From contig DFEA01000088.1 in assembly GCA_002368575.1 (NCBI GenBank), forward strand, positions 1 through 6,242: a stretch of DNA of 6,242 nt, in the 5' to 3' direction. The position numbers and the translations under genes were made by a program. Source of the stretch: Lachnospiraceae bacterium UBA3814 (GTDB lineage: Bacteria; Bacillota; Clostridia; Lachnospirales; Lachnospiraceae). Below the pieces are notes generated by a model. That model was not told the DNA's origin, searched no databases, and worked only from the letters and a program-made list of their open reading frames with translations. Shown piece by piece: positions 1 to 4,519 of the stretch. Positions within the stretch are counted from its first letter, which is position 1; every line of letters begins with the position of its first letter.

Positions 1-626
1 GCCCTGGCGCTTGACAGCTCGTTATTGCTCTTATACTGGGCGGTGTTTATCGGGACGTTGTCCGTATGCCCCTCTATCTCTATTATGCTCTTTCCGTACT
101 TCTTAAGGATCATGCCTATCTTGTCGAGCACAGGCTTTGAATCCTCCTTAAGCTGTGCCGAGCCCGAATCAAAAAGCAGGGCTCCGTTTAAGGTAAGGGA
201 TACATACTGTGAGGTAAAATCCACGTCCACCTGTGCGGCCAGGGATTCCTCCATGAGTATCTCTTCTATGATCTCGGAAAGGCTTTCGGATTCCTTGAGC
301 TGCTCCTGCTCTATCTCCTTAAGGACGTCGTCCTTTGTTTCGGAGTCGGACTGCTTCCCCATCTGATACATATAATCGTCAAGCTCATTCAGCTGGCTTA
401 CGCCGTTGGAAACAAGGATACCGTCGCCGATGGACTTGGCGCCGCCGTTAAAGATGCTGTAGGCCTCCGTAAAGGAAGCTGCCAGCTGCTCAAACTTCTC
501 CGCATCTACCGTAGACATGGCGAACAGCATAACGAAAAAGCAAAGCAGCAGATTCATCAGATCCGCAAAGGTCGCCTGCCACGCGGGCGCTCCCTTCGGC
601 GGGTCGTCTTCCTTGCGCTTGGCCAT
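1..626 (-). CDS. motB: MotB flagellar stator protein (C-terminus outside window)
   Basis: Stator subunit that carries the ion-binding aspartate and anchors the MotA/MotB complex to peptidoglycan. I translated 208 complete codons from the ATG at 626; the frame is open to the left edge, so the last part of the OmpA-like domain is missing. Seen in the sequence: a short Lys-rich cytoplasmic N-terminus, then WQATFADLMNLLLCFFVML (residues 16-34), the single membrane helix with plug/ion-binding Asp22 and Cys29. A Glu-rich, probably helical linker follows (about 95-128). The peptidoglycan-binding OmpA/MotB domain then starts near 133, with LLFDSGSAQL (150-159), EIEGHTDNVPI (183-193) and NELSSAR at the edge. 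The family usually has SNWELSSARA here; this protein has Asn202 where Trp is usual. The start codon overlaps the motA stop by one base (TAATG), implying translational coupling. The Cys29 position matches PomB Cys31, a sodium-type hint. Confidence 0.95.
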   Translation of the reverse strand, partial: MAKRKEDDPPKGAPAWQATFADLMNLLLCFFVMLFAMSTVDAEKFEQLAASFTEAYSIFNGGAKSIGDGILVSNGVSQLNELDDYMYQMGKQSDSETKDDVLKEIEQEQLKESESLSEIIEEILMEESLAAQVDVDFTSQYVSLTLNGALLFDSGSAQLKEDSKPVLDKIGMILKKYGKSIIEIEGHTDNVPINTAQYKSNNELSSAR

Positions 627-1429
627 TATTCCTCACCTCCCTCGTCCTTGCCTATTGCGCCTCTCGCGCTGGGAGCGAGGAAGGATTTAAGCTTCTCCTC
701 GATGACTCTCGGGTTTTCCCCGGCCTGTATCGAAAGCAGGCCCTCTATTACTATCTCCTTGACCTGCATCTCTACCGCGTTTATGGCCTTAAGCTTTGTT
801 GCGACGGGAGTACACAGCCAGTTTGCAAGAACCGAGCCGTAGAACGTCGTGATAAGGGCAACGGCCATGTTAGGGCCCAGAGAGGATACATCGTCCATAT
901 GATATAACATCATAACGAGACCTATCAGGGTACCGATCATACCCCAGGCAGGTCCCATTCCTCCAAGGTCTTCCCAGAAAGTGATGTTCTGTTTATGACG
1001 CCCTTCTATATTGATAAGCTCTGTCTCCATGATACCCCTCACCAGCTCGGGATCGGTACCGTCGACTATGAGCATTATTCCCTTCTGAAGGAAGGTGTCG
1101 TCAAGCTCTCCTGCGGCCTCCTCTAAAGACAGCAGACCCTCTTTACGGGCAACGTTGGATAAATCTATTATTTTTTGAATTATTGAGCCTGTATTTACGG
1201 AAGGGAGCTTAATGGTGATCAGAAAGCTCTTCAGCCCGTTTATGTAATCAGGTATCTCGTATCCGGCAAACATTGCCATGAAGGCTCCGCCGAAGGTGAT
1301 CATGGCACTGGGCGCGTCCAGGAAATAGACGATACCTGCCATTCCATCCTGACCAAGGGCAACCGATACAAGCATGAATACAACACACAGCGCGAGACCG
1401 ATTATGGTCGCAATATCCAATACTCCCAC
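626..1429 (-). CDS. motA: MotA/PomA-type flagellar stator protein
   Basis: Five MotA subunits surround two MotB subunits in the inner membrane and convert ion flow to torque on FliG. The 267-residue product has four hydrophobic segments (about 6-26, 33-55, 158-177, 185-207) and the large cytoplasmic loop between TM2 and TM3. That loop carries the torque-interface motif ARKEGLLSLEE (94-104; Arg95 and Glu103/104 match E. coli Arg90/Glu98). Pro160 (GMGPAWGMIGTLIGL) and Pro208 match the two conserved prolines. Thr167 in TM3 and the Thr194-Thr195 pair in TM4 are found in sodium-type PomA/MotP; proton-type MotA usually has Ala at one or more of these sites. Start choice is uncertain. The open frame begins with GTG at 1429, but the in-frame TTG at 1420 would give MDIATIIGL, the usual N-terminus of PomA/MotP proteins, and has AGGTG six bases upstream. 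It lies 50 nt after flbD and overlaps motB by 1 nt. Confidence 0.95.
   Translation of the reverse strand: MGVLDIATIIGLALCVVFMLVSVALGQDGMAGIVYFLDAPSAMITFGGAFMAMFAGYEIPDYINGLKSFLITIKLPSVNTGSIIQKIIDLSNVARKEGLLSLEEAAGELDDTFLQKGIMLIVDGTDPELVRGIMETELINIEGRHKQNITFWEDLGGMGPAWGMIGTLIGLVMMLYHMDDVSSLGPNMAVALITTFYGSVLANWLCTPVATKLKAINAVEMQVKEIVIEGLLSIQAGENPRVIEEKLKSFLAPSARGAIGKDEGGEE
635..640 (-). promoter_or_regulatory. Ribosome-binding site of motB, inside the end of motA
   Basis: GGAGGT on the minus strand, 8 nt before the motB ATG. It lies within the last codons of motA, so ribosomes finishing motA arrive directly at the motB start. Together with the one-base stop/start overlap this supports coupled translation and near-equal MotA and MotB synthesis. 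Confidence 0.75.
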
Positions 1430-1479
1430 CTGCCTATCCGGGGATATCCCGAACCGTTACGGGTGCTCAAACACAGTAT

Positions 1480-1674
1480 CTAAGCGCCGTCAGGTCCAAA
1501 AACTTCCCGCTTAAAAGATTTTACTAGATTTTTCACTTCTTGTCTACGTTCTTTTATAAGAATTTTTTTGCCGTTAGTCAGGGTAAGCACGGTATCCGGC
1601 GTCTCCTCCACCGTCTCGATAAGGTCCTCGTTTACGAGTATCTTTACATCATTCAGCTTGGTCACTTCTATCAT
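1480..1674 (-). CDS. flbD: FlbD/SwrD-family flagellar protein
   Basis: Sixty-four-residue protein of the FlbD family (PF06289; Bacillus homologue SwrD, formerly YlzI). The sequence MIEVTKLNDVKILVNEDLIE followed by TVEETPDTVLTLTNGKKILI is the family hallmark: two small beta-rich halves with the central EETPDT turn. A basic helix (KERRQEVKNLVKSFKRE) closes the protein. There is no signal peptide or membrane segment, so it is probably cytoplasmic or motor-peripheral. In B. subtilis SwrD raises motor power, which fits its position immediately upstream of motA here. This protein is not the unrelated Caulobacter NtrC-type regulator also called FlbD. The ATG has only a weak Shine-Dalgarno (CGGAAT directly before it) and lies inside the end of the upstream small ORF, overlapping by 26 nt, so translation probably depends on that ORF. 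Confidence 0.9.
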   Translation of the reverse strand: MIEVTKLNDVKILVNEDLIETVEETPDTVLTLTNGKKILIKERRQEVKNLVKSFKREVFGPDGA

Positions 1675-1837
1675 ATTCCGTACCGGATCCGTTTGCTTCG
1701 GGAATTGCCCCGGGGTTCTTTTTTATCCTTCTTATCTTCTCCTGTGCTTCCTTTACACTTTTACACCCGTCAAGTATAAGGTCTACCATATCAAGGATCG
1801 CATCAAACTGATGATCTGTCATAACTGCCCCTTCCAT
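1649..1837 (-). CDS. Unrecognised 62-residue protein upstream of flbD
   Basis: I do not recognise this as a named family. The ATG at 1837 is preceded at 9 nt by GGAGG (1847-1851). A second in-frame ATG at 1822 has its own AAGGGG 5 nt away, and a GTG at 1858 would add seven residues but has no clear ribosome-binding site. The likely core, MTDHQFDAILDMVDLILDGC then KSVKEAQEKIRRIKK, looks like two amphipathic helices with a single Cys at the turn. The tail (GAIPEANGSGTEYDRSDQAE) is hydrophilic and probably disordered. The last 26 nt overlap flbD in another frame, arguing for coupled translation and against a random ORF. It may be a small motor or regulatory partner of FlbD, or mainly a translational coupler. 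Its reality as a gene is likely; its function is unknown. Confidence 0.65.
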   Translation of the reverse strand: MEGAVMTDHQFDAILDMVDLILDGCKSVKEAQEKIRRIKKNPGAIPEANGSGTEYDRSDQAE

Positions 1838-1846
1838 ATTCTGACG

Positions 1847-1851
1847 CCTCC
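1847..1851 (-). promoter_or_regulatory. Ribosome-binding site deciding the start of the small ORF
   Basis: GGAGG on the minus strand, 9 nt before the ATG at 1837. It makes 1837 a better start than the upstream GTG at 1858, because it lies after that GTG and could not serve it. A second purine-rich stretch (AAGGGG, 1828-1833) could serve the alternative ATG at 1822. Confidence 0.55.
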
Positions 1852-1909
1852 ATTTCACTCATGAACGGAATTACCCATATTCGGATCATAATGTATACTC
1901 AATTACGTA

Positions 1910-1926
1910 AATAACTGCCAGTTATT
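1910..1926. repeat. 17-bp perfect palindrome (8-bp arms, 1-nt centre)
   Basis: AATAACTG C CAGTTATT. It lies about 70 bp before the start of the small ORF and downstream of the proposed promoter, so it could be an operator-like protein site or a small hairpin in the leader RNA. No known regulator is recognised from it. Confidence 0.5.
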
Positions 1927-1940
1927 AAAATGTATAACGA

Positions 1941-1989
1941 GTGAACGCAACGATACAGAGATTTGAAAACGGCACTCAATTGCGTTCAC
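1941..1989. repeat. 10-bp perfect inverted repeat around a 29-bp spacer
   Basis: Plus-strand GTGAACGCAA at 1941-1950 and its reverse complement TTGCGTTCAC at 1980-1989. Each arm contains the GTTCAC word repeated elsewhere in this leader. Next to each arm on the minus strand is a CTCGTT(T)ATAC copy. It may be a pair of protein-binding half-sites or a long-loop RNA hairpin; the sequence does not decide between these. Confidence 0.5.
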
Positions 1990-2043
1990 GAGTATAAACG
2001 AGTCGGATAAAGTCATTTACCGAAAATATATTTCCGGCTCCGG

Positions 2044-2082
2044 TACCGGTAACAGTTCCCCCTTCGGTGAACGCTGCCGGTA
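2044..2082 (-). other. Leader-RNA hairpin downstream of the proposed promoter
   Basis: On the minus strand TACCGG (2082-2077) pairs with CCGGTA (2049-2044), and further in GTTC (2072-2069) pairs with GAAC (2058-2055), across a G-rich loop. A partly paired internal loop joins the two stems. There is no U-tract after it, so it does not look like an intrinsic terminator. A competing palindrome, CCGGTACCGG (2040-2049), overlaps its 3' arm, so two alternative folds are possible. Confidence 0.4.
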
Positions 2083-2109
2083 AGGCACATAAAGTATAAA
2101 ATTTATAAA

Positions 2110-2138
2110 AGTATACAACATATTGCGGCAAAGTGCAA
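2110..2138 (-). promoter_or_regulatory. Sigma-70/SigA-like promoter for the small ORF-flbD-motA-motB unit
   Basis: On the minus strand TTGCAC (2138-2133), exactly 17 nt, then TATACT (2115-2110). The -10 matches consensus at 5 of 6 positions; the -35 matches only at TTG. The predicted RNA start near 2103 gives a leader of roughly 265 nt before the small ORF. It lies just downstream of a GC-rich hairpin, as expected for a new transcription unit. The flgE transcript may still read through. Confidence 0.45.
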
Positions 2139-2166
2139 ACCTGAGGTGAACCTCTATACGTGAACA

Positions 2167-2194
2167 GGGCCGCGAGGCGGCAGCCCCGCAGCCC
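2167..2194 (-). terminator. GC-rich 12-bp hairpin after flgE (terminator-like, no U-tract)
   Basis: Minus-strand arms GGGCTGCGGGGC and GCCTCGCGGCCC close a 4-nt loop. All 12 pairs form in the minus-strand RNA, with two G-U wobbles. On the plus strand those two become C-A mismatches, so the fold favours the transcribed strand. It is followed by UGUUCACG rather than a run of U, so it may slow or partly end transcription, or protect the 3' end of the flgE message, rather than act as a classic intrinsic terminator. Confidence 0.4.
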
Positions 2195-2311
2195 GTCATA
2201 TACTATGCTGCCATAAAGGAGCCGGGTCCTGTTCTCCCGTGATGATCGGAAATACTCATGCCCTGTACCCCTGAGCCTTTCCTGTCACCCCGTGCCGTCA
2301 CCCTGTCCGTC

Positions 2312-3859
2312 TTATCTCTTAAGGTTGGTAAGCTCCTCAAGCATTGAGTCTGAGACCGTGATGATACGGCTGTTTGCCTGGAAACCTCTCTGGGTGGTTA
2401 TCATGTCGGTAAACTCAGCCGAAAGGTCAACGTTTGACATTTCCAGAACACCTGCGGTGAGCTTTCCTACACCGTCCGAGGTAACGTCCATTCCGATGCC
2501 GTCAAAGTCACCGGAGTTCTGGGTGGTGGCGTAGAGGTTCTCACCTATCTTCTCAAGACCGGAGGGGTTCTCAAACTGAGCTACCGCGATCTGTCCCAGT
2601 ACCCTCTGGGTACCGTTATCATAGGAGGCGAAGATCTTTCCGCTCTGATCTACCGTAAGACCTGACATCTTACCTACCTTACGGCCCATGTAGTTGCCGT
2701 CGTAGTCACCGGGCTTGCCGGCAAGGGTCGAGGTCTGGTTGTTGTCCCACATTGTGGTGGTGTCGGCTGCGACATTGATATTGACGAAGCCATCGGTGCT
2801 GATTCCGGTAGCTTTTTCATTCCCATCCTTATCATATACTTTTATAGCTGGATCACCAGTTTGTTTATTAAGCTGAAATTTATCCGCACTAAAACCTGCT
2901 GGTTTATTTGCAACTTCACCATCAGGACCTTTCTTCAATGAAACAGGTGTTGAAGTTGAGGGAGTCCACCCAAGGAAACTACCATCAACTGTATCATAAT
3001 AAAGGTAGATAGAGGTACCCGTTCCTTGCCCTGTGCCAGGGGTATCTCCTGCTGCAAATTTAAAGTATTTTTCTATGGCAGCAGAATTCGGTTTGCCATT
3101 TTCACCCAGAACCAGTGACTCGTTTGTAGAAGAGTCAATAATATCAGCTATGTCTAACTTGAATACTCCCTCCGGTAGATCTGTCTTATCATCTCCCGTT
3201 CCATTAAAATTTTTTACTGAAAACTTTGCAACGTACCCAAAGCCTTTTTCATCATAAAATGAAATAGAGGAAACCAATCCACTTTCATCTGTCAGCTGAG
3301 TAGAATTTTTGTCTATAATTCCCTTGAAATACGATTCTTTAGTAGCCTCCGGGTCCGCGTTGGAATTCTCCGGCGACATGACCCTCAGAGGAGACACGGT
3401 ATCCTTCCTGATCTCCTGGGTCTCCGGATCCGCCTGCCATCCCATTACATTATAGCCGTTTGAGGTCATTGCAAGGTTTCCCGCACCGTCAACATAGAAG
3501 GCACCGGCTCTGGTGAAGAAGTTCTCTCCGCCGCCGCTTACGATGAAGAAGGAATCCCCGCTGATCTGAAGATCAAAGGGGTTATTGGTGGTCTGGGATG
3601 AACCGGGGGTGGTGATGTTGGTATTGATGGCTCCGGTAGAAACACCGAGACCTATCTGCTTTGCGTTAACGCCGCCGCGGCCCGTATCATTGTTCGCGCC
3701 GGAAGCGTTTGAAGTGGTCTGGTAGATAAGCTCCTGGAAGGTTACGTTGTTTGCCTTGAAGCCTACGGTATTAACGTTTGCTATATTGTTACCTATTACG
3801 TCCATTCTGGTCTGATGGGTCCTTAAACCCGCAACGCCAGAAAAAAGTGATCTCATCAT
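2312..3859 (-). CDS. flgE: FlgE flagellar hook protein
   Basis: Structural subunit of the flagellar hook, exported through the flagellar type III apparatus and polymerised beneath the FlgD cap. The 515-residue product starts at ATG 3859 (MMRSLFSGVAGLRTHQTRMD), preceded by AAGGAGGT at 9 nt. The frame stays open upstream, but that part is only the A/T-rich leader. Residues 2-45 are the flagellar rod/hook N-terminal region with VIGNNIANVNTVGFK. Residues about 70-160 form the D1 part (LQISGDSFFIV, FTRAGAF, GYNVMGW). About 170-350 is a long variable surface domain. LYATTQNSGDF leads into the C-terminal helix VLEMSNVDLSAEFTDMITTQ and RGFQANSRIITVSDSM (about 471-506), which pairs with the N-terminus in the hook core. 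It is longer than E. coli (about 400) or B. subtilis (about 260) FlgE. The central 530 bp is AT-richer with different lysine codons, suggesting exchange. No cysteines are present. Confidence 0.96.
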   Translation of the reverse strand: MMRSLFSGVAGLRTHQTRMDVIGNNIANVNTVGFKANNVTFQELIYQTTSNASGANNDTGRGGVNAKQIGLGVSTGAINTNITTPGSSQTTNNPFDLQISGDSFFIVSGGGENFFTRAGAFYVDGAGNLAMTSNGYNVMGWQADPETQEIRKDTVSPLRVMSPENSNADPEATKESYFKGIIDKNSTQLTDESGLVSSISFYDEKGFGYVAKFSVKNFNGTGDDKTDLPEGVFKLDIADIIDSSTNESLVLGENGKPNSAAIEKYFKFAAGDTPGTGQGTGTSIYLYYDTVDGSFLGWTPSTSTPVSLKKGPDGEVANKPAGFSADKFQLNKQTGDPAIKVYDKDGNEKATGISTDGFVNINVAADTTTMWDNNQTSTLAGKPGDYDGNYMGRKVGKMSGLTVDQSGKIFASYDNGTQRVLGQIAVAQFENPSGLEKIGENLYATTQNSGDFDGIGMDVTSDGVGKLTAGVLEMSNVDLSAEFTDMITTQRGFQANSRIITVSDSMLEELTNLKR

Positions 3860-3868
3860 AGTATTTTG

Positions 3869-3876
3869 ACCTCCTT
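3869..3876 (-). promoter_or_regulatory. Strong ribosome-binding site of flgE
   Basis: AAGGAGGT, a full-length Shine-Dalgarno, 9 nt before the ATG at 3859. It fixes the start against the upstream in-frame ATG at 3943, which would add 28 residues absent from hook proteins. It abuts the GCAAAAATTTTTGC palindrome, so accessibility may depend on local RNA folding. Confidence 0.8.
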
Positions 3877-3905
3877 GCAAAAATTTTTGCTTTTTAAAAA
3901 TTTTT
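3877..3905. repeat. 14-bp palindrome and paired A5T5 tracts upstream of the flgE RBS
   Basis: GCAAAAATTTTTGC (3877-3890) is a perfect palindrome directly upstream of the flgE Shine-Dalgarno. A second A5T5 block follows at 3896-3905, with the two blocks offset by 17 bp. As DNA this is bent, easily melted A/T sequence. As RNA it could form a weak stem or give a U-rich, unstructured ribosome standby site. Confidence 0.5.
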
Positions 3906-3909
3906 GGGA

Positions 3910-3940
3910 CCGAAAATAAGTGTCTTTTACTTATTTTCGG
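3910..3940 (-). other. Perfect 12-bp stem-loop in the flgE leader
   Basis: Minus-strand CCGAAAATAAGT, 7-nt loop, ACTTATTTTCGG. There are no mismatches. It lies about 50 nt upstream of the flgE start, inside the operon. There is a UUUUU block 9 nt after it, but separated by UCCCAAAAA, so it is not a clean terminator. An mRNA 5'-end stabiliser or processing site for the highly expressed hook gene is more plausible, by analogy only. Confidence 0.55.
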
Positions 3941-3981
3941 CAATAATGGATTTACGGAGTAAATCCTGTCCCTGTATACTG

Positions 3982-4007
3982 CTCTGGGTTTTATATAAAA
4001 CTCAGAG
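3982..4007. repeat. 26-bp near-perfect palindrome upstream of flgE
   Basis: Arms CTCTGGGTTTTAT and ATAAAACTCAGAG pair at 12 of 13 positions with no loop. The single odd pair (3987/4002) is G-U in a plus-strand RNA but C-A in the minus-strand mRNA. This makes a double-stranded DNA-binding site at least as plausible as an mRNA hairpin. It lies 60 bp after the TIGR02530 gene stop and 123 bp before flgE. Confidence 0.5.
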
Positions 4008-4067
4008 TAAAGTTTCCTCTGTCAGTCAGAAACCATCAGCCTCCGTAAGGTCCGGCTGAAACTACGT

Positions 4068-4463
4068 TTAAACTATTACCGCTCCGTCAATGTTGGTAAA
4101 AACATTTTCACCGGCTTCATTCTGATCCATCGCGGTGATCACTGTATTGTTCCTTACGCTCACTATGAACGCAAGCTCGTCCATTATCACAAGCGACTCG
4201 CTGATCCCCTTCCTGCCGGCCATCTGTGTACCCTCCGACAACCTTTCCATCTGACTGTCGGAAAGCTCGATGTTCCTGTCAGACAGCCTGTGGCTTGCAT
4301 GCTTTGAAAACTTCAGCTCCGTCCCTTCCTTTTCAAGCTTCTTATCCGAGAGGATATCCGCGAAGGTCCGGCGCCCGTTTGCCTCAGCCCTGCCTGACGC
4401 AGGCCCTGTATACTTCTCTGTTGCCTGTTCAATAGAAGGGAATTGTCCGTTCATTATCCTCAT
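4068..4463 (-). CDS. TIGR02530-type flagellar operon protein
   Basis: The 131-residue protein matches the small 'flagellar operon protein' family (TIGR02530; putative flagellar PF12611) typically found between flgD and flgE in Firmicutes. Its molecular role is not established. The N-terminal 45 residues are variable and hydrophilic. The conserved block then begins: LKFSKHASHRLSDRNIELSD (50-69), a helical segment to about 88, SESLVIMDELAFIVSVRNNT (88-107), VITAMDQNEAGENVFTNIDG and the terminal AVIV. The C-terminal half is predicted beta-rich. There is no signal peptide or membrane helix. The ATG at 4463 has GGGAG 7 nt upstream. It sits 56 nt after flgD and 208 nt before flgE. The context suggests a cytoplasmic helper in hook assembly or export, which is inference. 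Confidence 0.9.
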   Translation of the reverse strand: MRIMNGQFPSIEQATEKYTGPASGRAEANGRRTFADILSDKKLEKEGTELKFSKHASHRLSDRNIELSDSQMERLSEGTQMAGRKGISESLVIMDELAFIVSVRNNTVITAMDQNEAGENVFTNIDGAVIV

Positions 4464-4519
4464 ATCAAAGCTCCCTTCAAAAAATCACAATGAAATGATT
4501 TGTATTGGTGCAGAGTTCC

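Larger units (their letters stand above)
1838..2311. other. 474-bp non-coding leader between flgE and the flbD-motAB unit
   Basis: No convincing conserved gene. Read on the minus strand from the flgE stop, it holds: a G-rich tract with short direct repeats (GGGTGAC twice, 2284-2303); a possible 18-codon ORF (2259-2203); a GC-rich hairpin (2194-2167); a sigma-70-like promoter (2138-2110); a hairpin-forming leader (2082-2044); an imperfect 18-bp palindrome (2037-2020); a 10-bp inverted repeat (1989/1941); and a 17-bp palindrome (1926-1910). Short words recur: AATTGAGT twice, TATACATT twice, CTCGTT(T)ATAC twice, and GTTCAC four times plus once inverted. I looked for a c-di-GMP riboswitch consensus, common before clostridial motility genes, and did not see it. 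I also saw no convincing SigD promoter. Confidence 0.6.

Noticed and set aside
1877..1884. CCGAATAT before the small ORF as a SigD -10 (consensus GCCGATAT).
   Set aside because: It needs a one-base gap to fit and there is no TAAA at the right distance upstream.
2020..2037. CCGAAAATATATTTCCGG shares nine bases with the flgE-leader stem (3910-3918), suggesting a dispersed repeat.
   Set aside because: The shared part is short and A-rich and the rest differs, so chance is a sufficient explanation.
2013..2090. A 25-codon minus-strand ORF (MCLTGSVHRRGN...) just after the proposed transcription start.
   Set aside because: No Shine-Dalgarno before its ATG; the frame coincides with the leader hairpin.
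2017..2199. A 60-codon minus-strand ORF in the flgE-flbD gap.
   Set aside because: No ribosome-binding site, it runs through the hairpin, promoter and repeats, and its composition does not resemble a conserved protein.
1860..2311. A c-di-GMP (GEMM) or other known riboswitch in the long leader.
   Set aside because: I could not find the conserved GEMM core words in order; the folds present do not match a class I know. A covariance-model scan would decide.
3860..3943. A 28-residue N-terminal extension of FlgE from the upstream ATG.
   Set aside because: The translated stretch is the A/T-rich leader with the Shine-Dalgarno itself; hook proteins start at M(M)RSLFSG.
3932..3954. TAAA-N9-GCCGAAAA upstream of flgE as a SigD/sigma-28 promoter.
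   Set aside because: Spacing is 9 instead of about 15, and the GCCGAAAA is explained by the arm of the 12-bp stem-loop.
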